A stretch of 41,763 nucleotides of DNA from an uncultured Oscillochloris sp. (GTDB lineage Bacteria > Chloroflexota > Chloroflexia > Chloroflexales > Chloroflexaceae): NCBI GenBank assembly GCA_903920315.1, contig CAIXLU010000012.1:1-41763 (forward strand), given 5' to 3'. The notes under the pieces were generated by a model. That model was not told where the DNA came from. It saw only the letters and a program-made list of their open reading frames with translations, and ran no database searches. Positions 22,374-31,086 of this stretch are shown here, piece by piece. The position numbers and the translations under genes are program-made. The first letter of the stretch is position 1. The number at the start of each line of letters is the position of its first letter.

Positions 22374-24524
22374 ATGCCCCACCGACTCATACGCACTATT
22401 CTGCTCACCCTCATCCTGCTCACGGGCTGTGCTGGCGCATCCGATCCCGCTGGCCCTCACGGGATTGTCGAGCCGTTCCTGAGGGCGTGGCGCGACGCCG
22501 GGGGCGACTCGGCCATCGGAGCGCCGCTAGGCGACCCACGCTGGATTGACGACTATCAGGTGCAATTCTTCCAGGGCTTTAGTATTACGGCTGTGGATGG
22601 AGCGCGTGCGGTATCTGCGCCGCTGAGCGTGGGCTGGCAGGCGCGCTACCCCGACGACCTGCTGGGCCTGTCTGTTGCGCCTCTGCGTGCATCCATCGCC
22701 CTGGCCGATGATCACGATGCCCTGGCCCAGCCTCTGATTCCGATCAGCGCCACCCTGCGCCTGGAAGGTTACAGCGGCCCGGTCGAGTTGCGGCTCTACG
22801 ACTCGCAGATGCGCCCGGCTGGCGCGGTCAGTGTGCAGGTGGCCGATGGGCGCGGCGTGGCTCGCATTCTGCCCCGAGGACGACTCGGCCCACAGTGGGC
22901 CGTCGCCTTGGTCGGTGGCCAGGTCGCCGGCGCACGCAGCAAACTCTTCACCCTCGACGCCACCACCGCCCTGACAACCGACGACGCCCAGATCAACGCC
23001 CTCTACCCGCGCATCCACAGCTTTATGGCCCAGGACGTGGTGAGCTACCCACTGAACGGTCGGGCCGTGCGCGGCTACCGCTCGCCGGACAACCCGCTGC
23101 TCTGGCTGCGCGATCACGTCTACCAAGGGCGGGCCTTCCGCTACTTTGAAAAAGATGTCACCAGCCTGCTTGATGCCTTCCGCGACGCCCAGCGCGCCGA
23201 CGGCAGCTTCCCCGACGTGATTGATTATCCTACGCGCTTCGTCACCGCCACCCGCAAAGAGGTCGAGGCCGACCTGGAATTCCTCTTTGTCCAGGGCGTT
23301 TACGAGGCGTGGCAGGCCAATGGTGACGACGCATGGCTGGCAAAAAATATGGACGCGATGCGCAGGGCGCTGCGCTACATCACCAGCGACCCGCTGCGCT
23401 GGGACGCGACACGCGGCCTAGTGCGGCGGCCCTACACCATTGACATGTGGGATTTCGCCTACGGGCCGACCACCACCAGCCCCGACGGCAAGCCCGCCCC
23501 GCGCCACTGGATTGCGCCCGATACGATCTGGGGCACCTTCCACGGCGACAATACCGGCCTGGCCCACGCCCTGCACCTGATGGCCCGTATGGAGCGTCAG
23601 GTCGGCGATCCGGCCCTGGCCAACGGCTGGAATCAGCAGGGCGACGAGATTATGCAGCGACTGAACGCCCTGAGCTGGAATGAGCGCTTTTTTACCCACT
23701 TTGTCCCCGAAGACCCGAACGTCCAGATACCCGGCGTTGCGGCGGACAACCAACTCAGCCTCTCGAACGCCTACGCTCTCAACCGGGGCGTCCTCAGCGA
23801 GCAGCAGGGCGAGCTGATCGTCAAACGCTACTTCAAGCGCCGCGACTTCAACCGGGCCTTCGCCGAGTGGTACAGCATTGATCCGCCCTTCCCGGCGGGC
23901 AGTTACGGCATGGCCGGTGGCAAAGGCGAGAATCCTGGCGAGTACGTCAACGGCGGGATTATGCCCCTGGTCGGCGGCGAACTGGCGCGGGGAGCATTTC
24001 GCTACGGGGCCGAGTCATACGGCTTCGACATCCTGCGTCGTTACGCCAAGCTCACCGAGTTGACCGGCGCGAGCTACCTCTGGTACTACCCTGACGGTCG
24101 CCCCGGCATTTCTGGCCCCGACACCATCGGCACCGATGGCTGGGGCGCGGGGGCCATGCTATCCGCCCTGATCGAGGGAGCCGCCGGGATCGGCGACGAG
24201 GATCGCGGATTCCGCACCCTCACCCTCAGCCCGCGCTGGATCGCCGACCCAGCCCTTCACACGGTATACGCCGTCACCCGTTACGCCGCATCCGACGGCT
24301 ATGTGGCCTACACCTGGCAGCGCGAGGAGCGGGCCATGCGGATCAGCCTGAGCAGCAGCGCCGAAACAGCCTTTGTGCGCGTCCTGCTCCCCACCGACGC
24401 CCATAATGTGCGCCTCAGCCTCGATGGTGTTGAGGCTGACGCGGTGATAGACACAGCCATCGAGAGTCGCTACGCCGTCGTCCCGGTATTGGGAGGCAGT
24501 GCCGAGATGAGTGTGAGTTGGTGA
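22374..24524 (+). CDS. Lipoprotein with six-hairpin (alpha/alpha)6 glycosidase-like domain
   Basis: This is a 716-residue exported protein. A short charged start and hydrophobic core end in the lipobox LLTGC (Cys19), predicting a lipid-anchored protein. Residues ~28-70 carry a GGDSAIGAPLGDPRW...VQFFQGF unit of the LGFP-like type common in Chloroflexota surface proteins. From ~210 the sequence resembles six-hairpin glycosidases (GH15/63/78-type): PLLWLRDHVYQGRAF, ADGSFPDVIDYP, HGDNTGLAHALHLM, DNQLSLSNAYAL, EYVNGGIMPLVGGELARGAF and TDGWGAGAMLSALIEGAAGI. A C-terminal beta-domain follows. Acidic catalytic candidates are present, but the glycoside hydrolase family and substrate cannot be fixed. 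It probably trims a surface or environmental polysaccharide. Confidence 0.75.
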   Translation: MPHRLIRTILLTLILLTGCAGASDPAGPHGIVEPFLRAWRDAGGDSAIGAPLGDPRWIDDYQVQFFQGFSITAVDGARAVSAPLSVGWQARYPDDLLGLSVAPLRASIALADDHDALAQPLIPISATLRLEGYSGPVELRLYDSQMRPAGAVSVQVADGRGVARILPRGRLGPQWAVALVGGQVAGARSKLFTLDATTALTTDDAQINALYPRIHSFMAQDVVSYPLNGRAVRGYRSPDNPLLWLRDHVYQGRAFRYFEKDVTSLLDAFRDAQRADGSFPDVIDYPTRFVTATRKEVEADLEFLFVQGVYEAWQANGDDAWLAKNMDAMRRALRYITSDPLRWDATRGLVRRPYTIDMWDFAYGPTTTSPDGKPAPRHWIAPDTIWGTFHGDNTGLAHALHLMARMERQVGDPALANGWNQQGDEIMQRLNALSWNERFFTHFVPEDPNVQIPGVAADNQLSLSNAYALNRGVLSEQQGELIVKRYFKRRDFNRAFAEWYSIDPPFPAGSYGMAGGKGENPGEYVNGGIMPLVGGELARGAFRYGAESYGFDILRRYAKLTELTGASYLWYYPDGRPGISGPDTIGTDGWGAGAMLSALIEGAAGIGDEDRGFRTLTLSPRWIADPALHTVYAVTRYAASDGYVAYTWQREERAMRISLSSSAETAFVRVLLPTDAHNVRLSLDGVEADAVIDTAIESRYAVVPVLGGSAEMSVSW

Positions 24525-24537
24525 GGCTGCTAAGGCA

Positions 24538-24622
24538 AGATTTCAGATTTTAGATTGCAGATTTACCACAACAGGACGCACCACATGTACCCAAACTGTA
24601 AAGTCTCTACGAACCTTGTCTA
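24538..24622 (+). repeat. 85-bp dispersed repeat with heptamer head (copy 1)
   Basis: The four 7-bp units AGATTTC, AGATTTT, AGATTGC and AGATTTA are followed by about 57 bp (CAACAGGACGCACCACATGT...AAACTGT...CCTTGTCT) that match, without gaps, 28101-28157 after the same heptamers. Copy C of the palindromic repeat follows at once. Confidence 0.7.
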
Positions 24623-24623
24623 A

Positions 24624-24718
24624 GGTGAAAATAGGCCGGTCTCGGGTAGGGGCGCGTCGCGACGCGCCCCTACGGCCCCATTTTCATCGGGTGTTGTGCG
24701 CGAAGCGCATGGGTGCCT
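24624..24718 (+). repeat. Dispersed palindromic repeat, copy C
   Basis: The 28-bp palindrome (24646-24673) is flanked by GTGAAAATAGGCCGGTCTCG on the left and a TTTTCATCGGGTGTTGTGCG...GCATGGGTGCCT tail on the right. The repeat reaches the stop codon of the histidine kinase (24717-24719), so it defines the 3' end of that gene. Confidence 0.85.
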
Positions 24719-25922
24719 AACGAATCACTTCGGCCAAGGTGGTGAGCAACTCGGGAATATGGATAGGTCGGCCCATATACCCGCGTGCGCCCGCATCCCG
24801 CGCCCGCTCGGCGTCGCCAGCGACGGTAGTGGCACCGATGATAATGGCGGGAACCCCGGCCAGGGCGGGGTTACTGCGCAGGCGCCGCAGGTATTCTAGC
24901 CCGCCGAGGCCCGCAATTCGCCGATCAATCAGCATGGCGGCAGGAGCCTCGGCGCGAACTCGTTCAAGGGCAGATATACCCGCACCCACAACGGCACAGC
25001 GGTAGCCAGCGGATAACAGGCTGCGCGCCAGATGGGCAGCGGGCGCATGTTCACCCCCAGCCACCAGCACCAGGGGGGCGTCAACAGACGTGCGCCCGTC
25101 GCTCGTTGCTCCATCGTCGGCAATGTGAGCCACAATCGGCAGCGTCACCGTAAAATGGCTGCCTCTCCCAACTTCGCTCCGCAGCGTCACCCCACCGCCG
25201 TGCATCTCAACCAGGCGTGCGACAAGAGCGAGTCCCAGCCCCGTGCCGCCCTCGTCACGTGCCAGTGCGCTATCGCTCAGTTGCACAAAGGGTTGGAATA
25301 AACGCGGTAGCTGGGACTCAGGAATGCCGATTCCTGAGTCCCAGACCTCAAATACCACCGTGCCACGCGCACTATCTGCATACGCCTCAATGCCCACCTT
25401 CCCGCCGCCTGGGGTGAATTTGATCGCATTCGAGAGCAGATTCACCAAGATCTGCTTGAGGCGGCGCATATCAACCTGGATCTGTGGCAGGTTCCACGAG
25501 ATCGGCACAACCAGTCGCACCTGTCGTGCCAGGGCGAGCGGGCGGACAAGGTTCAGGCTAGCGATGATCAGATCCGCAGGCTGAATCACGGAGACAGACA
25601 TCTGCTCCCCGCCCGCCTCAATCTTCGCCAGATCAAGTAAATCATTGATCAGGCTCAGCAGATGCTCTCCGTTTGTACTCATCATGACAAGAGCCTCGTG
25701 CTGCCGTGGCACAATCGGGCCGTAAATTGATTCCTGAAGAATTTCGGCGAGGCCAAGGATCGAGCTGAGCGGTGTGCGTAGCTCGTGGCTCATCGTGGCA
25801 AGGAAGGCGTCGCGGGCGTGCAGCGTTGCGCTAAGGTGAGCATTGGCCACCTGAAGGTCTGCAACCTGTGTCTTTAGCTGTCGGATGGCAACAGATTGTG
25901 GATCTTTGTCGAGAGAAATCAT
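24717..25922 (-). CDS. Hybrid histidine kinase with degenerate receiver
   Basis: This is a 401-residue cytoplasmic kinase. A short coiled-coil start leads to the HisKA H-box AFLATMSHELRTPLSS (H46), the N-box LVNLLSNAIKFTPGG, G1 VWDSGIGIP, the F-box LFQPFVQ and G2 GGTGLGLALVARL. From ~285 a receiver-like domain follows: the phospho-acceptor Asp is kept in AAMLIDRRIAG, but the N-terminal acidic pair is missing (VLVAGGEHA) and the conserved Lys is Arg (MGRPI). The receiver may thus be poorly phosphorylated. There is no membrane or PAS sensor domain, so the input is unknown. The start at 25922 is preferred to 26066, whose extra 48 residues (TCCWWWTQAG) look non-coding. The divergent neighbour is the ammonium transporter, but no functional link is shown. 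Confidence 0.88.
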   Translation of the reverse strand: MISLDKDPQSVAIRQLKTQVADLQVANAHLSATLHARDAFLATMSHELRTPLSSILGLAEILQESIYGPIVPRQHEALVMMSTNGEHLLSLINDLLDLAKIEAGGEQMSVSVIQPADLIIASLNLVRPLALARQVRLVVPISWNLPQIQVDMRRLKQILVNLLSNAIKFTPGGGKVGIEAYADSARGTVVFEVWDSGIGIPESQLPRLFQPFVQLSDSALARDEGGTGLGLALVARLVEMHGGGVTLRSEVGRGSHFTVTLPIVAHIADDGATSDGRTSVDAPLVLVAGGEHAPAAHLARSLLSAGYRCAVVGAGISALERVRAEAPAAMLIDRRIAGLGGLEYLRRLRSNPALAGVPAIIIGATTVAGDAERARDAGARGYMGRPIHIPELLTTLAEVIR

Positions 25923-26110
25923 AGGGTGGCGGGGATGATCGGCGAATACGATAACTGAGTATAGTATGTGTTCCGAACCAGCCTGAGTCCACCACCAACA
26001 GCATGTGTCTGGAGCAGAGCTGCCACCGGAAGAAGCTCTAGTGCATATATCCAAATCGGCAGGCACACGCGCTGTACACTATGAACCTAGCCATCTCCAT
26101 TCCCCACTGC

Positions 26111-26116
26111 TATAGT
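26111..26116 (+). promoter_or_regulatory. Candidate -10 box of amt
   Basis: TATAGT stands about 225 bp before the amt start and would give a leader of about 220 nt that includes the hairpin at 26172-26217. No good -35 is visible, so an activator-dependent or alternative promoter is possible. Confidence 0.35.
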
Positions 26117-26171
26117 TATCCTCACACCCGTTCGTCGTTTTCAATATTATGAACACCGCCCAGCAGTGCGG

Positions 26172-26217
26172 TTCACGCCTTCGGTGTAGGTTTGCACCAT
26201 GGGGGGCGTGAATTTTT
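26172..26217 (+). promoter_or_regulatory. Terminator-like hairpin in the amt leader
   Basis: TTCACGCC (26172-26179) pairs with GGCGTGAA (26205-26212), with an inner GGTG/CACC stem (26183-26198), and TTTTT follows directly (26213-26217). It has the shape of an intrinsic terminator placed about 125 bp upstream of the amt start codon. A second small hairpin GCCGT/ACGGC (26221-26234) follows. I recognise no known riboswitch. Confidence 0.5.
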
Positions 26218-26341
26218 GTTGCCGTTCACACGGCACCTGTTAAGGAGACACTGTCGTTACTACAAGCCCGTAAGTTCCGGCAACCCGCGCACGTCGTGTC
26301 CTTGTTCGCAACACCGCCTGATGACAGAAAGGAACTGAGCT

Positions 26342-27901
26342 ATGGTTTCACTGCTTGGTACGGTTGGCTCCCGTCTGCGTGCGGGTTGGAACAACCCTGT
26401 TCTACGCCACAACGCCCTCGTCCTCCTCGGGGGGAAACTGCTCGGGCTGTCAATTGTCATCGGTCTGATCCTCTGGTCGTTGCCCGCACACGCGCTTGCG
26501 CAGAGCAGTGGCGTCGCTGATGCCACATCCCAGATTAATGCGATTAACACCGTGTGGGTGCTGATCGCCGCTTTCCTGGTCTTTGGTATGCAGGTCGGCT
26601 TTCAGATGCTTGAAACAGGCTTCGCCCGCACCCGCGAGACGGTAAACATCCTCGTCGAGGGGATCGTTGATACGTGTATCTGCGGTATCTTGTTCTGGGC
26701 CTTTGGCTTCGCCTTTATGTTTGAGCCGGGAACCCCATTCATTGGCACCACCGGCTTCTTCCTCCAGGGTCTCGCCGACACCTATGGCACCACGGGTGTG
26801 CCTCTGTTGGCCTTCTGGGTCTTCCAGTTCGCCTTCGCCGATACCGCCTCGACAATCACCTCCGGGGCGATGGTCGGTCGCTGCAGCTTCGTTGGTGATA
26901 TTCTCTACAGCATTGTTGTGACCGGCTTCATCTACCCGATTGTCGGCCACTGGGCCTGGGGTCCGGATGGCTGGCTGGCGGTCATGGGGTTCCGCGACTT
27001 CGCTGGATCGACGGTGGTACACACCATCGGCGGCGCGGTCTCGCTGGCCGGTGCAATTGCCCTTGGCCCACGCCTGGGCCGGGTGTTCAAGCGCGATGGC
27101 GGCGGACCCTGGCCGGCCCACGACCTGATCATCGGCGCGGTTGGTGGACTCATCCTCTGGTTTGGCTGGTACGGCTTTAACCCCGGCAGCACGCTCTCGG
27201 CCCTCGATGTTCAGGGGATCGCCCGCGTCTCCTTCAACACGACCCTCGCCGCCTGCTCCGCTGGGCTCGCAGCCCTTTTCTATGGCTACGCCCGCACCAA
27301 GAAGTGGGACCTTGGCCTCACGGTCAACGGCTTTCTCGGCGGTCTGGTCGCGATCACCGCGCCCTGCTACTGGGTTGAGCCAGTGGGCGCATTCTTCATC
27401 GGCATCGGCGGCGCACTTGCGGTCGTCTGGGGCCTCGATCTGCTGGAATACATGCGGATTGACGACCCGATTGGCGCAGTCCCGGTGCATATGCTGGGCG
27501 GAATCTGGGGAACGCTCTCGCTGGGACTCTTCGCCTCCGGCGCGTATGGGCTGCCAACTCCTAACGGGGTTGATGTCTCTACGGTAATCACCGGCCTGTT
27601 CTACGGCGGCGGGTTTACGCAACTCAGCACGCAATTCATCGGGTCGTTCGCGGTGACGGCAGTGACGCTGGTGTCCTCCTTCATTCTGATGTATGCGCTC
27701 AATGCCGTCGGGCTGTTGCGGGTCTCGAAGGAGGGCGAGCTTGAGGGTCTGGATATTCACGAGCATGGGGCCTCGGCCTACCCCGAGTACTCGCTAGCCC
27801 TTGAGGGGCACGCAGCCAGTGCGGCCAAGGCGCCTGCGGCCTCGCCCGGCTTCTCGCCAAGCGCGCCAGTGGGACAGCGTTCGTGGCGAATCATGCGCTA
27901 A
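26342..27901 (+). CDS. amt: Ammonium transporter (Amt family)
   Basis: This is a 519-residue membrane protein. An N-terminal hydrophobic segment ending SLPAHALAQ looks like a cleaved signal peptide, as in many bacterial Amt proteins. The core has 11 helices with GMQVGFQMLETGFARTRETVN, FQFAFADTASTITSGAM, the signature DFAGSTVVHTIGG (pore His near residue 227), FGWYGFNPGS and the second pore His in VPVHMLGGIWG near 382. The C-terminal tail contains GLDIHEHGASAYPEYS, the segment that contacts PII proteins. The role is ammonium uptake, normally under nitrogen limitation. AAAGGAAC precedes the ATG. No glnK/glnB gene follows; a 16-bp terminator hairpin is found 126 bp after the stop. Confidence 0.95.
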   Translation: MVSLLGTVGSRLRAGWNNPVLRHNALVLLGGKLLGLSIVIGLILWSLPAHALAQSSGVADATSQINAINTVWVLIAAFLVFGMQVGFQMLETGFARTRETVNILVEGIVDTCICGILFWAFGFAFMFEPGTPFIGTTGFFLQGLADTYGTTGVPLLAFWVFQFAFADTASTITSGAMVGRCSFVGDILYSIVVTGFIYPIVGHWAWGPDGWLAVMGFRDFAGSTVVHTIGGAVSLAGAIALGPRLGRVFKRDGGGPWPAHDLIIGAVGGLILWFGWYGFNPGSTLSALDVQGIARVSFNTTLAACSAGLAALFYGYARTKKWDLGLTVNGFLGGLVAITAPCYWVEPVGAFFIGIGGALAVVWGLDLLEYMRIDDPIGAVPVHMLGGIWGTLSLGLFASGAYGLPTPNGVDVSTVITGLFYGGGFTQLSTQFIGSFAVTAVTLVSSFILMYALNAVGLLRVSKEGELEGLDIHEHGASAYPEYSLALEGHAASAAKAPAASPGFSPSAPVGQRSWRIMR

Positions 27902-28026
27902 CCATATCCGTAATACCTACGTATGACTGTCGTGCTATGATCGACTCCTGATGGAACCAGGATCGTTCCCCAGAGTATGGTGAGCGCAGGCCGGTTCCAC
28001 GATTGAACCAAACCATACATCACAGA

Positions 28027-28060
28027 GCGGGGGCGGCGATCAGTTGATCGCCGCCCCCGC
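28027..28060 (+). terminator. Terminator hairpin downstream of amt
   Basis: GCGGGGGCGGCGATCA (28027-28042) pairs perfectly with 28045-28060. It lies between the convergent amt and ABC ATPase genes and can serve both directions. Confidence 0.65.
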
Positions 28061-28072
28061 CTTATGATTACC

Positions 28073-28157
28073 CGATTGCAGATTTTAGATTGCAGATTTG
28101 CGGCAACAGAAGGCACTGCATGTATTCAAACTGTCAGGTACTTGCGAATTTTGTCTG
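28073..28157 (+). repeat. 85-bp dispersed repeat with heptamer head (copy 2)
   Basis: Four heptamers (CGATTGC, AGATTTT, AGATTGC, AGATTTG) and the following ~57 bp align without gaps with 24538-24622. This copy ends 6 bp before the stop of the ABC ATPase gene, just as copy 1 plus the palindromic repeat ends at the histidine kinase stop. Confidence 0.7.
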
Positions 28158-28162
28158 GGAGT

Positions 28163-29122
28163 TTAATTTGTCCCGCCGTAGTCGCTGCCCTGGGTGACGC
28201 GCATGAAAATATCCTCCAGGTCGCTCACTTGTCCCGCGAAGTGCGTCACTACCGCGCCGCCCTGGATGAGACGTGTGAGCAGTTCGCCTACCGCACGATC
28301 ATCGCCGTCTACATCAATCTCGATCTGGGGTGGGACGGCCTCGGGTCGCAGACGAACATCGAGGACGTGAGGTGCCCCGCGTACCAATTCGGCGGCGCGG
28401 GCCACATCACTCAGCAGATGAACGACGAAGACGCGGTGGGGCTGGAGCGACTGCATGATCGTCGCCACATCGCCGGAGGCCAGTAGGGTGCCGCGCTCGA
28501 TGATCCCGATATGGGTACACATTTCGGCCAGCTCGGTGAGAATATGCGAGCTGATCATAATTGTCTTGCCCATGCTGCGCAGCTCTTTGAGCAGTTCGCG
28601 CAACTCAACGCGGGCGCGAGGATCAAGCCCACTGGCGGGTTCATCAAGAATGAGTAGGGCCGGGTCGTGGATCATGGTGCGGGCCAGACTCAGGCGCTGC
28701 TTCATCCCACGTGAGAGTCCCATCACATCAGCATCGCGCTTGTGGGTCAGATCGACTAGGGACAGCAGATCTGTGATCAGTGTGGGGCGACGGGCAGCGG
28801 GGACGTGGTACGAGGCTGCAAAAAAATCGAGATATTCCCAGGACTTCATCGCATCATAGACGCCGAAGAAGTCGGGCATGAAGCCAACTGAGCGCCGCAC
28901 AGCGGCGCGGTCGCCCACCACCGAATAACCGTCCACCCATGCCTCGCCGCTGGTCGGCAGGAGCAGCGTAGTGAGGATCCGCATGGTCGTCGTTTTACCG
29001 GCCCCGTTTGGCCCGATAAATCCGTAGACCGCGCCCTGCGGAATCTGGAGGTTCAGGCTGTTAAGCGCCACGGTACTCCCGTAGCTCCGGGTGAGGTTCT
29101 TGGTCTCGACAATAATCGTCAT
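28163..29122 (-). CDS. ABC transporter ATP-binding protein
   Basis: This is a 319-residue ATPase. Walker A is GPNGAGKTT (K43), the signature is LSRGMKQRLSLA, Walker B is LLILDEPASGLD, and the switch His is in MISSHILTEL. The C-terminal ~80 residues form the extra domain found in the CcmA/NatA/GldA-type exporters. Its start overlaps the stop of the large membrane protein by 4 bp (ATGA at 29119-29122). No six-helix permease is present in the pair or nearby, so either the 636-residue partner supplies the membrane part or the permease is elsewhere. Substrate unknown. Confidence 0.92.
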   Translation of the reverse strand: MTIIVETKNLTRSYGSTVALNSLNLQIPQGAVYGFIGPNGAGKTTTMRILTTLLLPTSGEAWVDGYSVVGDRAAVRRSVGFMPDFFGVYDAMKSWEYLDFFAASYHVPAARRPTLITDLLSLVDLTHKRDADVMGLSRGMKQRLSLARTMIHDPALLILDEPASGLDPRARVELRELLKELRSMGKTIMISSHILTELAEMCTHIGIIERGTLLASGDVATIMQSLQPHRVFVVHLLSDVARAAELVRGAPHVLDVRLRPEAVPPQIEIDVDGDDRAVGELLTRLIQGGAVVTHFAGQVSDLEDIFMRVTQGSDYGGTN

Positions 29123-31029
29123 AAACTGTTCAGCCGGATCATATAGAGGGTTAAACCGCGCTGGAGTTGTCCATCCCCATCCACAGTCGTACTAATGACC
29201 GGCTGATCACGCCATACCAGCAGGTAGGCAGCGTCACGCTCGGGCAGGCCCTGTTGACCGGTCATGTTTGGCCCCCCAAAGGTGAAACGGTCGAAGTTGA
29301 ACAGGCTCGACATCACCCGCTGCTGATTGAACAGACTGTTGGATGTTTCATCGAACTGGTTGGGGAATGCTGAGAGGTTGAGTGACAGGTTCACTGCAAC
29401 GCTGGCCCCTGGGCCAATATCGCCGAGAGTCTGCATGACACCGCCGACCACAACGATGGCGTTACGCAATGTTTCACCACCGGTGTTGCGCAGGGTGCCG
29501 CTAAACTGTTGGGTGTCGTGGGAGATCTGGCTTTGTACGGCAGGCAGATCGGAGACTGACTGCTCAACCAGGATCGTGCGCAGAGCCGACACATCAATCA
29601 GGAAGTTGGGCACGGTTGCGGCGCTATCGCTCAGGCTCACGGGCAGAGGACTAAACTGGAAGTTCTCGAAGGTACCGGGCGAGACCAGTGCATCGGGGGC
29701 GAAGCCCAGGGTGTAGCTGCGCCGTTGTGGCGAGAAGATGCTCACAAAAGCGGTGGCTTGGCCGCCGGGAACGCCCTCAACGCCCTGCACAAAGGCCAAC
29801 TGCGAGATCTGCGGGCGGGTTCCGCGAATGATGAAGCTGGATCCGTAGGCCAGCAGCAGAAAGATCGCCACCAGAACCGGCGTTGTCACCCAGGCCAGAT
29901 CCACCCGGCGCAGCCGCCGCAGTATCAGGAAGTTCACCGGGCCGATCACGGCAATATAGATGACGATCAGCAGCAGCAGGATGGCGGGCGAGGGCAGATT
30001 GAGTGCGGCGAGCTGGAGCGTATCACGCACAAGATTTTCGTTGCGCCCACGAAACGAGGTAGCCAACTGCATGCGATCATCAATGGTGAGGACGTGTGAC
30101 CAGAGATCGGCCTCGCCCGGCCAAGCCCGCAGAGCAGCAATGTCGAAGGCGGCAAAGATCACCCGGCCAGCGCCCACATCGTGCGTGATCAGCAGATCCG
30201 CCTTGTCAATGGCGCGAGCATCGGGGCGACGTGTGATCTGGTTGGCGGTCACGCCCTGGCGCAGACTGCCCAAGTCGGCATGACCGGCAAGAACCGCGAT
30301 TGATTCAACGGGCATATTCGCCCGCAGGTCGCTGCCTACCTCCACGGGAAGCAGGTCTGCCACGCCACTGGCCACACGTCCAGCGTCGGGGCCACCGCTC
30401 ACCAGGAGTGTGCCGCCCAGGCGTACCCAGCCATCCAGCGCACTGCGCTGACCAACCGACAGCGTGGATGTGTCCACATCGTGGACGACAAGCACATCCA
30501 GACCCTCTAGCAGTGCGGCGTTAGTGGGCAACAGATCGCTGCTCAGTCGGCTCACCACCGTGGTATAGCTCGTCACCAGTTGCACCGATGTCAAGCTATT
30601 GAGCAAACTCAGATCACTGCTCAGCACACCAACCGCGATCTCGTTCGCCTCAATCGGGTTGAGGCGTAGATTATTGCTCGCCAGCGGGCGACCATCAACT
30701 AGCAGGCGCAGCACGGCCAGGCGGGAACTGGTATTCGTGACAACCGGCAGGACGACCTGCTTCCGAGCGCCGCGAGGCAGATCAACCTCGTAGTGGAAGG
30801 AGGGTTCAGAGTCGCCGGGGAAGCGCCACTCGATGGTGCCGCGCAGATCGCCGCCATCATTAGCGACCACTACATTCACCGGGAACCAGTGAGAAACGTG
30901 GTACTGGCCATTGCCGTCGTAGCCTGCCCGCACGTCTAGTGTGACGGGGTTCTGCTGAGCTGCGTGTACAGCTCCCGCCGGTACGAGGGTGATGAAGACA
31001 AGCAGAAGGAGTCGAAGGAAGCGGATCAC
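29119..31029 (-). CDS. Exported membrane protein coupled to an ABC ATPase
   Basis: This is a 636-residue protein. A signal peptide (FLRLLLLVFITLVPAGAVHA) is followed by about 310 extracytoplasmic residues rich in beta-strands (HWFPVNVVVANDGGDLRGTI), including a GATase1/GldG-like stretch (LDVLVVHDVDTS, LGGTLLVSGG). Two adjacent membrane helices follow near 345-400 (ILLLLIVIYIAVIGPVNFLI; TPVLVAIFLLLAYGSSFII), then a second ~230-residue outer domain. The start is GTG at 31029, with GGAG 7 bases upstream. I do not recognise a named family; the layout is like the auxiliary subunits of GldA/GldFG-type exporters. Translational overlap with the ATPase says they work together. Confidence 0.75.
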   Translation of the reverse strand: MIRFLRLLLLVFITLVPAGAVHAAQQNPVTLDVRAGYDGNGQYHVSHWFPVNVVVANDGGDLRGTIEWRFPGDSEPSFHYEVDLPRGARKQVVLPVVTNTSSRLAVLRLLVDGRPLASNNLRLNPIEANEIAVGVLSSDLSLLNSLTSVQLVTSYTTVVSRLSSDLLPTNAALLEGLDVLVVHDVDTSTLSVGQRSALDGWVRLGGTLLVSGGPDAGRVASGVADLLPVEVGSDLRANMPVESIAVLAGHADLGSLRQGVTANQITRRPDARAIDKADLLITHDVGAGRVIFAAFDIAALRAWPGEADLWSHVLTIDDRMQLATSFRGRNENLVRDTLQLAALNLPSPAILLLLIVIYIAVIGPVNFLILRRLRRVDLAWVTTPVLVAIFLLLAYGSSFIIRGTRPQISQLAFVQGVEGVPGGQATAFVSIFSPQRRSYTLGFAPDALVSPGTFENFQFSPLPVSLSDSAATVPNFLIDVSALRTILVEQSVSDLPAVQSQISHDTQQFSGTLRNTGGETLRNAIVVVGGVMQTLGDIGPGASVAVNLSLNLSAFPNQFDETSNSLFNQQRVMSSLFNFDRFTFGGPNMTGQQGLPERDAAYLLVWRDQPVISTTVDGDGQLQRGLTLYMIRLNSL

Positions 31030-31086
31030 GGTGGCTCCATGCGTGGGAGAGGTGCGGGAAGGAGATAAACTCTCCCCGAAAGAACC

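Noticed and set aside
25923-26066. Longer start for the histidine kinase
   Set aside because: The extra 48 residues contain unusual runs (TCCWWW) and no RBS; the start at 25922 leads directly into the coiled-coil and H-box.
26150-26341. Known riboswitch upstream of amt
   Set aside because: The hairpins do not match the glutamine (glnA or downstream-peptide) riboswitch motifs that I know; only a terminator-like hairpin is supported.
26450-27766. 438-codon minus-strand frame opposite amt
   Set aside because: The plus strand is an unmistakable ammonium transporter; the antisense frame is rich in Arg, Glu, Asp and His without motifs.
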